NCBI GenBank assembly: GCA_910583795.1
Contig: CAJTZQ010000032.1
Location: forward strand, 1 to 42,917
Reading direction: 5' to 3'
DNA: 42,917 nucleotides
DNA from: an uncultured Muribaculaceae bacterium
GTDB lineage: Bacteria > Bacteroidota > Bacteroidia > Bacteroidales > Muribaculaceae
The notes beneath the pieces were generated by a model. That model had not been told where the DNA came from. It searched no databases and saw nothing but the letters and a program-made list of their open reading frames with translations. How positions within the stretch are numbered: position 1 is the first letter of the stretch; each line of letters opens with the position of its first letter. Made by a program: the position numbers and the translations under genes. Below are positions 1 to 8,209 of this stretch, piece by piece.

Positions 1-1
1 C

Positions 2-1303
2 ACTTGGCTCCTCGGAGCCGTTAACAAACTCTCAAAAAATAACCGAAGTATTGTAAAAAGGATTCATGTTATTATAGTACTGCCGCTGATTTTTGCGTGT
101 GCGTGCACATCACAATCCGATGTCATCGATGATGTGATTGATCCAAATGAACGAGGATGGATAGAGCTTGAACAAGATACCCGTGCTGTCGCAGAGAATC
201 TACAGGATTTCTACCTCAACTATACTCTCGACGCTATAAAGTATGTTGATTCAAACAATGAGATACTATCCAAAAATACAGTCGTATCTCCTCTTTCAGC
301 TTCCATGGTGCTTGCCATGCTCGCAAACGGAGTCGGCGATGAGGCAAAATCGGAAATTCTGGAATATCTCGGCGTGAATGACCTGAATGACTTGAACGGG
401 TTATCGGAAATCCTTCTTTCAAAACTACCTACTGCAGACAACCGAACTGAAATGAAAATCGCCAATGCAATCTGGGTCAACGAAGGATATAAATTAAATC
501 AGGACTTTTCTTCTTTGATCAACCTTTCTTATCAGAGTGAAATCAATTATGCTGATTTCAACGCAGGAAAGAAGACTGCGAATGCCATCAACAAATGGTG
601 CTCAGCTAAAACCAACGGTCTGATACCTGAAATGTTTGACGAAATCGACCCATTATCCATGGCAATTCTGCTCAACGCCGTATTTTTCAAAGGGAAATGG
701 CACGATGAAATTTTCCTTAAAGAAAATACAAAAAAAGAAATGTTTCATGGCATAAAAGGGTCAAAAGAAGTGGACATGATGCACGCATCCAGCAAATCGA
801 GACTATACAACGCTGATGACTCTTTCGAAATATTCTATCTCCACTTTGGCAACTGTGCGTTCTCTTTTATCGGGATAGTGCCTCGCGAAGGGATCTCACC
901 AAATGAAGCAATCCGATTGCTCACTCCGGAAAAGATAAGGGATTTGCAGGAGAATATGGTGGAATGCGATCTTGCTGTCGACATGCCAAGATTCAAAATA
1001 GAAAACAAACTGAGACTTGACGATATATTTAAAGCGGGAGGACTCGAAGGTATTTTTAGAGGTCTCGATGTCACAATGTTTGAAAAAGAGACCTCCGGAG
1101 GAATACGTTTCAACCAGGCTGCAAATCTGGAAATAGACGAAATAGGCGCAAAACTGGCGGCTGTCACTTCTGGAGAATTGAATGAGTCAGCACCTGTACT
1201 CGGAAGCAAACAGCACGTCAGGCTCGACCGTCCTTTCTTTTTCTTCATTAGAGAAAATGGTTCAAGAGCATGTCTGCTTTCAGGCAGGATAGCAGATCTC
1301 TAA
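2..1303 (+). CDS. Serpin-family protease inhibitor, predicted lipoprotein (5' end outside window)
   Basis: The frame is open from base 2, so the true start lies upstream; 433 residues are visible. A GTG at 134 would give a 389-residue form, but the in-frame sequence before it (basic stretch, hydrophobic VIIVLPLIFACAC, then TSQSD) looks like an SPII lipoprotein signal, so I treat the gene as running in from the left edge. The serpin fold shows in the conserved NAIWVN, LLNAVFFKGKW and FNQAANLEIDEIGAKLAA segments and the C-terminal RPFFFFIRENGS. The hinge EIGAKLAAVT has small residues typical of inhibitory serpins. Counting from the hinge puts P1 near the Glu-Ser; counting back from RPFF puts it near Val-Leu, so the reactive loop is about four residues longer than in antitrypsin and its target is unclear. 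It probably protects the cell surface from host or community serine proteases. It converges on the B12 operon. Confidence 0.88.
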   Translation, partial: TWLLGAVNKLSKNNRSIVKRIHVIIVLPLIFACACTSQSDVIDDVIDPNERGWIELEQDTRAVAENLQDFYLNYTLDAIKYVDSNNEILSKNTVVSPLSASMVLAMLANGVGDEAKSEILEYLGVNDLNDLNGLSEILLSKLPTADNRTEMKIANAIWVNEGYKLNQDFSSLINLSYQSEINYADFNAGKKTANAINKWCSAKTNGLIPEMFDEIDPLSMAILLNAVFFKGKWHDEIFLKENTKKEMFHGIKGSKEVDMMHASSKSRLYNADDSFEIFYLHFGNCAFSFIGIVPREGISPNEAIRLLTPEKIRDLQENMVECDLAVDMPRFKIENKLRLDDIFKAGGLEGIFRGLDVTMFEKETSGGIRFNQAANLEIDEIGAKLAAVTSGELNESAPVLGSKQHVRLDRPFFFFIRENGSRACLLSGRIADL

Positions 1304-1342
1304 ATCGAATCTGAATACGCCGACAATTTGTATAAACAACAC

Positions 1343-1388
1343 AATCCCTCTGATTCCTTCAACTCCATCACAAGGAATCAGAGGGATT
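1343..1388. terminator. Bidirectional terminator between serpin and B12 operon
   Basis: Two 17-base arms (1343-1359 and 1372-1388) are perfectly complementary around a 12-base loop. The hairpin lies between the convergent serpin (+) and btuC (-) transcription units. The U-tracts on both sides are weak, so efficient termination is inferred from stem length and position. Confidence 0.75.
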
Positions 1389-1430
1389 ATTAGTTTGCAT
1401 CCAGCAAATTTATCCGTATCCCTATCTAAA

Positions 1431-1562
1431 TCAACCTCGGTTTTTTGTTTCCCTTTTCTTCTGTACCTCTGCCCATCTCTTCACATACCATTCTGTTTCC
1501 CTGATCCATATCCCGTTGTTTATATTCGCCAATGCTGCTTCCCTATCATCATCTGCGCGCAT
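1431..1562 (-). CDS. Possible 43-residue ORF overlapping the 3' end of btuC
   Basis: The ATG at 1562 lies inside the last codons of btuC (14-base overlap, different frame), and the frame runs to TGA at 1431. The peptide starts MRADDDREAALANINNG and continues with a Trp/Lys/Glu-rich stretch (WIRETEWYVKRWAEVQKK). It has no signal peptide or membrane segment. I do not recognise it. It occupies the place where the transporter ATPase gene btuD would be expected, but has no Walker motif and is far too short. It may be a small translationally coupled gene or chance coding in a 3' UTR. Confidence 0.3.
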   Translation of the reverse strand: MRADDDREAALANINNGIWIRETEWYVKRWAEVQKKRETKNRG

Positions 1563-2544
1563 GCAAAATAACATACAAAATTACCGGCACTCCGACTACC
1601 GGGGTAAGCGCGTTGATCGGAATAACAGTATTTTCAGGAATAGTGCTTGCCACATTACATCCTAAACACAAAATGGCACCTATCAGCATGGTGGCGGGGA
1701 TCAACACCCAATGATTATCTGTCTTAAAAATCATTCTTGATATATGTGGTACAGCCAACCCAACAAATGCAACAGGTCCACAATAAGCCGTAACGATCGC
1801 TGTTAAAACTCCTGTGGCAAGAAGCAACAGATTCCTCACAACCTTAACATTGACACCAAGATTGGTGGCATAATTGTCACCCAACAAAAGTATGTTAAGC
1901 GGTTTGGCAAGTAATAACGACATCAACAATCCCAATACCGTGAATAATGAAAACCACGGCAATCGCTCAGTTGAAACATCCCCGAATGTACCCATCCCCC
2001 ACATCACATAGTTCTGAACCCCCTGTGCCGTTGAAACTGAAGACAACAGGGTTACGATTGAACTTGTGAGATAACCTATCATAATTCCTGTTATAAGGAG
2101 CATCAGGTTATTTTTGACTATACTCGAAAGCGATATCAATACACTCATTATCAAAAGGCTTCCCACTAATGCCCCTATGACTGTTGCAGCAGAACCTCCC
2201 AACGACAGAGAACCCAAACTAAGTGAGCCACCCAATAACAGCATGACAAGAGCGACACCAAGACTCGCTCCTGAACTTATACCCAATATCGATGGACCGG
2301 CAAGAGGATTGTGAAACGCTGTCTGAAGAAGCAATCCGGTCACTGCAAGTCCGGCACCCCCAAGCATCGCTGTGACAGCCTGTGGCAATCTGTTGTTGAC
2401 AACAATAAACATCAAAGCCTCATTGTCCGACCTGTTCAAAAGAGCATCCACAACTTCTGGTGCAGGGATATGGATGGCTCCAAAAAAAAGGTTAGCGGCA
2501 AACAAAGATATTAAAAACAGTATAAGTAATCCAAATCTTGTCAC
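1549..2544 (-). CDS. btuC: FecCD-family ABC transporter permease, vitamin B12 import
   Basis: Inner-membrane permease (331 residues) of the BtuC/FecCD family, which forms the channel of type II ABC importers for cobalamin, heme or siderophores. About ten hydrophobic helices are visible. Family segments include GISSGASLGVAL, YVMWGMGTFGD, LGVNVKVVRNLLL, CGPVAFVGLAVPHISR and the C-terminal TPVVGVPVILYVIL. It overlaps btuF by four bases and belongs to the operon behind the cobalamin riboswitch, which makes cobalamin the most likely substrate. No ATPase gene follows; transcription meets the hairpin at 1343-1388, so the nucleotide-binding subunit must be encoded elsewhere. Confidence 0.88.
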   Translation of the reverse strand: MTRFGLLILFLISLFAANLFFGAIHIPAPEVVDALLNRSDNEALMFIVVNNRLPQAVTAMLGGAGLAVTGLLLQTAFHNPLAGPSILGISSGASLGVALVMLLLGGSLSLGSLSLGGSAATVIGALVGSLLIMSVLISLSSIVKNNLMLLITGIMIGYLTSSIVTLLSSVSTAQGVQNYVMWGMGTFGDVSTERLPWFSLFTVLGLLMSLLLAKPLNILLLGDNYATNLGVNVKVVRNLLLLATGVLTAIVTAYCGPVAFVGLAVPHISRMIFKTDNHWVLIPATMLIGAILCLGCNVASTIPENTVIPINALTPVVGVPVILYVILHARR

Positions 2545-3683
2545 GGTTCTATCTTTTCAAAATATGTTTTTTCCTCTGTCGGCAAACTTAATTCGGGATG
2601 AAACAAGGCAATCAAATTGCCCAATAACCATTGCGGATGGAACGCCACATCTTCAAAAATTCTTGTTTTGGAAGAATCGCTTCCATACACTCTCCCCTCT
2701 TTATAAGCCTTGAATTGTGTATAAAGTTTGTTGTCTTCCCCAAGTGATTTGAGTGTCAGAGGTGTATATGCAAACCTTATCAACCATATATCTACATCCT
2801 GTGCTTCATAAAGCACTTTCTCCGGACTTAGCTGCAGACTTCCCGACACTTTCACATCACCGAACGGATTAATCCCCCCGGCATCTTCAATCATTATTCC
2901 CATTGTCGATTTGCCGGCAGGAAGATTCCAGGATTGTCCGTAGATTCTATCTATCAGAACCTTTGGATGTGTCGAAAGAGATGTTCCGATTTCTTTCAAC
3001 TGTAAATACTGACGTTCGGTATCTGCAAACATAGAATCAGCCTCATTCTTTTTGCCGTAGAGTCTTCCGTAGAATTTCATCCATTCCGAACGAGCCAAAG
3101 GTGAAGTCTCCATATAGTCCGCACATTCTATAATAGGGATACCGGCTTGCGAAAGCTTGCCATGACCACCCGAATTTTCAAACGGCGACAACAAAATAGC
3201 ACCGGGAGATACCTTTATTATCTTCTCGATATTCGGCGACATACTGTTGCCACAATCGGCTATATCCCCGCTATCAATTCTTGACTTTATTGAGGGCTCA
3301 TATATATATTCCGCATCGCATACCCCTGAAATAGCATCAGGCGCCCCCAATTCATTGATAAGACCGTTATGAACAGATGAATATACGATCGATTTTTTAA
3401 GAGGCACCCTTACTGTCTGGGCCGGGGTAAACCCTTCCGGCACGTCAACACCTTCTTCCAGCAAAACATATTTCTGGAGCAGCTTTGTCGTGTCCCAGGG
3501 ATTACGGATCTCCGCTATCGTATAACCGTCAAACTCTTTCAATGAAAGGTTTTCGGCATACTTAAATTCCACCTCCTCTCCTTCTGAAGAAACGGTATTG
3601 TTTCCTCCGCAAGATTGCAGAAGAAACAATACCGTCAGAAGGATAATAGGTGATATGATACTTTTATCAGTTAAATTCATCAT
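2541..3683 (-). CDS. btuF: Periplasmic cobalamin-binding lipoprotein (BtuF-like)
   Basis: Substrate-binding protein of 380 residues. The N-terminus ends in LLQSCGG, an SPII lipobox, so it is probably anchored in the periplasm. The body follows the helical-backbone metal/vitamin-receptor pattern (TroA/BtuF type): VYSSVHNGLINELGAPDAISGV, then SPNIEKIIKVSPGAILL, a central helix, and SPEKVLYEAQDVDIWLI. It is longer than E. coli BtuF (about 270), as usual in Bacteroidetes. It would pass cobalamin from BtuB to BtuC. The start codon overlaps the end of the upstream btuG-like gene and its stop overlaps btuC, so translation is probably coupled. A second Met one codon later is an equally possible start. 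Confidence 0.82.
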   Translation of the reverse strand: MMNLTDKSIISPIILLTVLFLLQSCGGNNTVSSEGEEVEFKYAENLSLKEFDGYTIAEIRNPWDTTKLLQKYVLLEEGVDVPEGFTPAQTVRVPLKKSIVYSSVHNGLINELGAPDAISGVCDAEYIYEPSIKSRIDSGDIADCGNSMSPNIEKIIKVSPGAILLSPFENSGGHGKLSQAGIPIIECADYMETSPLARSEWMKFYGRLYGKKNEADSMFADTERQYLQLKEIGTSLSTHPKVLIDRIYGQSWNLPAGKSTMGIMIEDAGGINPFGDVKVSGSLQLSPEKVLYEAQDVDIWLIRFAYTPLTLKSLGEDNKLYTQFKAYKEGRVYGSDSSKTRIFEDVAFHPQWLLGNLIALFHPELSLPTEEKTYFEKIEP

Positions 3684-4762
3684 TTCGTGTTAAAGAATAT
3701 GCATGGCGCACCTATACCGCAATCGTATTTCTTAACGAATTTGCCATTGTTATCATATTGATATACATATTCAGGAAGAGAAGTTGCTTCATATCCGGTA
3801 TCCTTGTAAGAACCTATGATTATAGTGCCGGTGATAGGATCCACTCCTATAGCATTAGGGGCAGGAACCTCTTCAAAAGTCAGAGGAGTGATTTTTCCGG
3901 TTTTAACATCATATTTAGCGTATGATGAAGTGCCTCCCCATGGGGCATCGATGTAATAGATCGTATCATCTTTTACAGAAGCGTATGTTGCATTTGCAAT
4001 CTTTGTGCAAGTATTGTCAGCCTCCACTTTATAAAGAGCATTTTCAACATCTATATAATTTCCAAGGCAAATCAAGAAAAGTTCTCCACCGGCAGAAAAG
4101 AACTGCTTAGGATTCATAGGCACTGTAAATGTTGATGTCTCAGTGAATGAATCAAGAGAAACGACAGATGCCGTTGTGCCATAAGCAATTTGATAATTCA
4201 TACCGTCTGAATTAGGAACATAAAGATTGTTTCCGTGAATGCCTATCAGTTCAGGGTTAGGACCAACCTTTACAGAACCGTCTATAGCCATTGAAAGTGT
4301 ATCAAGACGGGAAACATAACCGTCATACATCGAAATGTATACCTTACCGTTTTTTGCGACCATAGATCGCGGTTGAGTGCCTGGGAAACCTGTCTCGGAG
4401 AGTTTGATCTGCTTAAGGCTCTTGAATGTTTTAGCATCCAAAATCTCGATCGTCTTTGATTGGTACATACCAAGATATATCTTTGAACCATACGCGACGC
4501 CACACTGAGGAGTAGCGCCCATACTTCTTCCATTCGCATTGACAAACACATCTCTTGCCATTTCTGATGTAGCATAATCTATTACGCAGAGTTCACCCTC
4601 AATGAGATTCCAGTACTCCCCTTGATTGAGAATGTAGGCTCTCATTGAATATGGCAGAACCTGACCGGGATCGTTTTTCTGCGGTTCATCGTCATCGCTA
4701 CATGACGTAAAGCCGATAGCCGCAAATGCAGCCAAACTTAAATAAAGTAAACTTTTCTTCAT
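3680..4762 (-). CDS. btuG: BtuG-like surface beta-propeller lipoprotein (cobalamin capture)
   Basis: 360-residue lipoprotein (AIGFTSCSDDDEP, SPII lipobox followed by acidic residues, a pattern associated with surface export in Bacteroidetes). The body consists of repeated YncE-like propeller blades, e.g. YGSKIYLGMYQSKTIEILD, NGKVYISMYDGYVSRLD, GNNLYVPNSD and DPITGTIIIGSYKD. In Bacteroides, BtuG is a surface propeller that binds B12 with very high affinity and caps BtuB. The position directly after btuB in a cobalamin-riboswitch operon supports the same role; the propeller alone would not distinguish it from other YncE-like proteins. Confidence 0.72.
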   Translation of the reverse strand: MKKSLLYLSLAAFAAIGFTSCSDDDEPQKNDPGQVLPYSMRAYILNQGEYWNLIEGELCVIDYATSEMARDVFVNANGRSMGATPQCGVAYGSKIYLGMYQSKTIEILDAKTFKSLKQIKLSETGFPGTQPRSMVAKNGKVYISMYDGYVSRLDTLSMAIDGSVKVGPNPELIGIHGNNLYVPNSDGMNYQIAYGTTASVVSLDSFTETSTFTVPMNPKQFFSAGGELFLICLGNYIDVENALYKVEADNTCTKIANATYASVKDDTIYYIDAPWGGTSSYAKYDVKTGKITPLTFEEVPAPNAIGVDPITGTIIIGSYKDTGYEATSLPEYVYQYDNNGKFVKKYDCGIGAPCIFFNTK

Positions 4763-4810
4763 TTCTAAAGTTGTGAATATTTAATAATTTTTGATGTTAG
4801 TATTCCTAAT

Positions 4811-6832
4811 TTAGATTTCGAATTCCGCTGTCAGCTTCCAGGATCTACCAGGCATAGGATATCTTGCCACAATCTCATATTGCTTGTCGAATAAATTCAA
4901 TATATCCGCCCTTATTTCCAAAGAATTGTTCTTGATCTTAAAACTTCTGAACAAAGATATGCCGGTATCGAAATAACCTGAAATTCTGGTTTCCGGGAAA
5001 TTCTGGTTTGTGGTGTAACGCGCACTGCATCCGGTGCCGTGAAGTGCGACATTCACCCAAGGGTTCAGCCACGAGACTGATGCAGACCCGGAGTTAAGCG
5101 GTATATAGGCAACCTGTTTCATCCATTCCACGGTGTTTGGATCGGTGCGTGGTTGTGCCCTTTGGTAAGAATAGCTCCCTGAGAGCATCAATGAATGACT
5201 TCGGCTCAATTCAAACGAAGCGCTGAGGGAAACATCGAGTCCATAAACCCTTACTTTTCCTAAATTTTCCATTTTCCATAAAAATAAATTATATGGAATC
5301 GCTACAATCTTATTCTTCACGTGATTAATATATCCGTCGCAAGTGATGGTCAGATCCGACATCCATGGCAAAGAGGGAGCCTGAAACGTGATACCTACAT
5401 TTACCTGATCGGTAGATTCAGGATCAAGATTGATACTCCCTATATTATCGAAATATGCCTCATTGAAAGTCGGCATCCTGAAGATATTTTTATAAGACGC
5501 CCTGACAAATAATCCGAGGTCTTCGACAGGCTGCATGCTGACGCTGAGGGAAGGAGACAACTTATATCTGTCTTTGCCGGCATCCCCGTCCTTGGCGTCA
5601 TTAAGATAGATGGAATAAAGAGCTCTCACCATTGCCGAAATTCTCCGGAAGTTATATTTCACGGCAAGACTCTGAAGAATCGTGTTGCGGTAAGGTCTTA
5701 TATCCGACTTAAGATTGCTTGAAAGATTATTCCATGCCCAGTCTGCCGAATAGTCTATCGACAATCCTGCCATTGGGGTGTAAAGGAGAGCTCCCGTGAA
5801 GTATGTTTCCCTTTGTATATAATAATTGTCAAGCTTTCCTCCGGGATATTTCCCGTTCACATCCGTATATCTGGAAGTTGCCCAATTGAATTTTCCGGTT
5901 GCCAATAAAGAAAATTTTGAAGACAGTTTCCCCTTGTATTGCAATTGTCCGAAGAAATTTCTTTCCCTGAGATGTTCTTCGCTTTCGTTGACGTAATAAA
6001 TCACCTGTCCCGGAAGATCTCTGGAATTATCGTAATAATAGACTTTTCCCACGAGTGAAGAAGCCCCGTTGATCCTCCATCGTCCGTTGAGTTCTCCGGT
6101 CCATGAATTCATCCGCGAGTTTTCTCGTTTTTCCCTTGTGACAAGATTTCCGTTGACAAGAGTGAAAGGATAATCATTTTCGGCATGTATATATTCGGCG
6201 TTGGCTGAAAAAGACAATCCTTTCCCGTTTCCATCGGAAATGCGCAGATAGGGATTGTAATATCCAAATGAACCGGCTTTCATCTGTGCTTTCAGATGAA
6301 ATTCGTCTTCATCGCCGGTTGGAACTGTAAACGATGATATATACAATGAAGATGAAGAGGCGGCCGCACGCGCAGGAATAAAGATATCGTCGTTATCTCC
6401 TGAAAAAAGGGTCAACCCTTTTACATTGTCTATAGAGTATCTCGCCAAATCTATCTGTCCGCTCTGGCAATCGCTCAGCGTCACCCCGTCATACACTACC
6501 GCCGTGTGTTCCGATCCGAGCCCCCTGACGGAAACAGTCTTCAATCCCCCCGCACCTCCGTAATCTCTGAGGTTTACTCCGGGCATCCTCCTCATGGCAT
6601 CTGAAATATCGGTGATACCCGTAGTTTTTATTTTTTCAGAATCTATTTGATGCAATGGTGTTGACGACCTTACCGTTTTTTTCTGTTTTGCCGACAAAAC
6701 TTCCAGATCCGGCAGTTTTGCTGTCAATGTGTCGTCATCGTTACAGACAGGCATATAAATATTCACCTCGGCTGCCTGAGCCGAGGTGATACTAACTAAA
6801 CTGATTATCGATGTCAGAATATGCTTTCTCAT
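4811..6832 (-). CDS. btuB: TonB-dependent outer-membrane cobalamin receptor
   Basis: 673-residue outer-membrane receptor. After a signal peptide (ITSAQAAE) comes a plug domain with DISDAMRRMPGVNLRDYGG, TVSVRGLGSEHTAVVYDGV and SIDNVKGLTLFSGD, then a 22-strand-type barrel ending in FDKQYEIVARYPMPGRSWKLTAEFEI with the usual C-terminal aromatic/hydrophobic end. No large carboxypeptidase-like N-terminal extension is present, so it is BtuB/FecA-like rather than SusC-like. It is the first gene after the riboswitch at 6862-6960, so its expression should fall when cobalamin is plentiful. Energy comes from TonB-ExbBD, which are not in this window. Confidence 0.87.
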   Translation of the reverse strand: MRKHILTSIISLVSITSAQAAEVNIYMPVCNDDDTLTAKLPDLEVLSAKQKKTVRSSTPLHQIDSEKIKTTGITDISDAMRRMPGVNLRDYGGAGGLKTVSVRGLGSEHTAVVYDGVTLSDCQSGQIDLARYSIDNVKGLTLFSGDNDDIFIPARAAASSSSLYISSFTVPTGDEDEFHLKAQMKAGSFGYYNPYLRISDGNGKGLSFSANAEYIHAENDYPFTLVNGNLVTREKRENSRMNSWTGELNGRWRINGASSLVGKVYYYDNSRDLPGQVIYYVNESEEHLRERNFFGQLQYKGKLSSKFSLLATGKFNWATSRYTDVNGKYPGGKLDNYYIQRETYFTGALLYTPMAGLSIDYSADWAWNNLSSNLKSDIRPYRNTILQSLAVKYNFRRISAMVRALYSIYLNDAKDGDAGKDRYKLSPSLSVSMQPVEDLGLFVRASYKNIFRMPTFNEAYFDNIGSINLDPESTDQVNVGITFQAPSLPWMSDLTITCDGYINHVKNKIVAIPYNLFLWKMENLGKVRVYGLDVSLSASFELSRSHSLMLSGSYSYQRAQPRTDPNTVEWMKQVAYIPLNSGSASVSWLNPWVNVALHGTGCSARYTTNQNFPETRISGYFDTGISLFRSFKIKNNSLEIRADILNLFDKQYEIVARYPMPGRSWKLTAEFEI

Positions 6833-6861
6833 CCTCGAAGAAAAACAAATAACAATTATAG

Positions 6862-6960
6862 TCTCAATTATTTAGAGACATTCGAAGGGTCGGACTATTA
6901 CCGTAGCGAGACTGTCAGGGACTTTCACCCTGTTCCTTCATTCCCGCGTCTAAGCGGAAA
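6862..6960 (-). promoter_or_regulatory. Cobalamin riboswitch upstream of btuB
   Basis: Read on the minus strand, the leader holds the conserved cobalamin-aptamer order: GCGGGAA, then GGGTGAAAGTCCC, GACAGTCTCGCTACGGTAAT, and a B12-box-like AGTCCGACCC. It lies between the operon promoter and btuB. A short GTCTC/GAGAC hairpin (6861-6879) sits between aptamer and start codon and is a candidate expression platform. Boundaries are approximate. Confidence 0.88.
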
Positions 6961-6967
6961 TCAGTGA

Positions 6968-6975
6968 CAAAATTA
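6968..6975 (-). promoter_or_regulatory. Promoter -7 box of the B12 operon
   Basis: Minus-strand TAATTTTG matches the Bacteroidetes -7 consensus TAnnTTTG and lies just upstream of the riboswitch aptamer, so the transcript would begin with the aptamer. No clear -33 TTTG at ideal spacing. Confidence 0.55.
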
Positions 6976-7017
6976 CAAAAAAAATTTGTCTATTTCATCT
7001 TTTACATTCATATTTCA

Positions 7018-7025
7018 TATCTTTG
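7018..7025 (+). promoter_or_regulatory. Promoter -7 box of the aldo/keto reductase gene
   Basis: TATCTTTG fits TAnnTTTG and ends 21 bases before the ATG at 7047. It is divergent from the B12 operon promoter. Confidence 0.55.
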
Positions 7026-7046
7026 TAGCTTTAAAAAATATTTAAA

Positions 7047-8051
7047 ATGATTAATCCCCCTTATTACGCGGATGATAACCGCTATGACTCCGGGATGTCT
7101 TATTCCCGGTGTGGAAGAAGCGGGCTGCTCCTTCCTAAGATCTCCCTCGGACTTTGGCATAATTTTGGAGATGTAGACACCTTCTCTAACAGCCGGGACA
7201 TGCTTCATTTTGCATTCGATCACGGTGTCACGTGTTTTGACCTTGCCAATAATTATGGACCGTCATACGGTTCAGCCGAAGAAACATTCGGTAAAATCAT
7301 GGCTACATCTTTCAAGCCATATCGCGACGAGATGGTTATAACCACAAAAGCCGGATATGACATGTGGCAAGGTCCTTATGGAAATTGGGGATCCCGAAAA
7401 TATCTTTTTGCATCCTTAGATCAGAGTCTGAAAAGAATGAATCTTGACTATGTGGACATTTTCTATAGCCATCGTTTCGATCCGCTCACACCTATGGAGG
7501 AAACGCTCCAGGCTCTCGTGGATATTGTAAAACGAGGGAAAGCTCTATACGTAGGTATTTCAAAATGGCCATACGAGGCATCACAGTTTGCTTACGACTA
7601 CCTGAAGCAACGCGACGTTCCTTGCCTTATCTATCAAGGACGTTACAACATGATTGACAGAGGTGTCGAAACTTCCGGAATTCTCGAACAAGCATTTGAA
7701 AATGGTGTAGGGTTCACGGCATTCTCCCCATTGGAACAGGGGATTCTGACAAACAGATATCTCAATGGCATTCCGGAGGGATCAAGAGCTTCAAAGAACA
7801 AGTTCCTTAAATCAGAGACTATCACCCCGGAACTGGTGGAAAAGTTGAACGCCTTGAATAAAATAGCGTCAGACAGGAATCAGTCGCTTGCAGAAATGTC
7901 GCTTGCATGGCTTCTTAAAGACAATAAGGTGACATCTGTGATAATTGGAAGCAGTTCTGTGAAACAATTGGCGGATAGTATACGGAGTGTAGACAACACA
8001 TGTTTCAGTCAATCTGAATTAGAGGCAATTGATTTAATAATCAAAGGGTAA
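7047..8051 (+). CDS. Aldo/keto reductase, YghZ/GPR-like
   Basis: 334-residue cytosolic NADPH-dependent oxidoreductase of the aldo/keto reductase superfamily, in the branch of E. coli YghZ (L-glyceraldehyde-3-phosphate reductase), which detoxifies reactive aldehydes. The catalytic tetrad is visible: Asp in CFDLANNYG, Tyr in NNYGPSYGSAEE, Lys in VITTKAGYDMW and His in IFYSHRFD. The cofactor end reads SLAWLLKDNKVTSVIIGSSSVKQL. The GYDMWQGPYGNWGSRKYL segment is typical of the YghZ group. It appears monocistronic, with its own promoter, and is unrelated to the B12 operon transcribed away from it. The true substrate is not decided by sequence. Confidence 0.86.
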   Translation: MINPPYYADDNRYDSGMSYSRCGRSGLLLPKISLGLWHNFGDVDTFSNSRDMLHFAFDHGVTCFDLANNYGPSYGSAEETFGKIMATSFKPYRDEMVITTKAGYDMWQGPYGNWGSRKYLFASLDQSLKRMNLDYVDIFYSHRFDPLTPMEETLQALVDIVKRGKALYVGISKWPYEASQFAYDYLKQRDVPCLIYQGRYNMIDRGVETSGILEQAFENGVGFTAFSPLEQGILTNRYLNGIPEGSRASKNKFLKSETITPELVEKLNALNKIASDRNQSLAEMSLAWLLKDNKVTSVIIGSSSVKQLADSIRSVDNTCFSQSELEAIDLIIKG

Positions 8052-8142
8052 TAACTTCCTTATTTCAAACAGGCAACATTATGATAAATCGGGATTGGGC
8101 TTCAATTTCGATTTATTTTTACATTTGTAAAGCATTTTCTTG

Positions 8143-8170
8143 TTTGTGTAGAAAATTGTAATTAACTTTG
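8143..8170 (+). promoter_or_regulatory. asnA promoter
   Basis: TTTG at 8143-8146 and TAACTTTG at 8163-8170 match the Bacteroidetes -33/-7 elements with 20 bases start to start. The -7 box ends 39 bases before the ATG at 8210. Confidence 0.65.
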
Positions 8171-8209
8171 CGACATTAATTTCAAATCAATATCAAAATT
8201 CAATAAAAG

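Noticed and set aside
1304..1548. A hidden btuD ATPase gene or fragment downstream of btuC
   Set aside because: No Walker A, signature or Walker B motif is present in any frame of the short gap.
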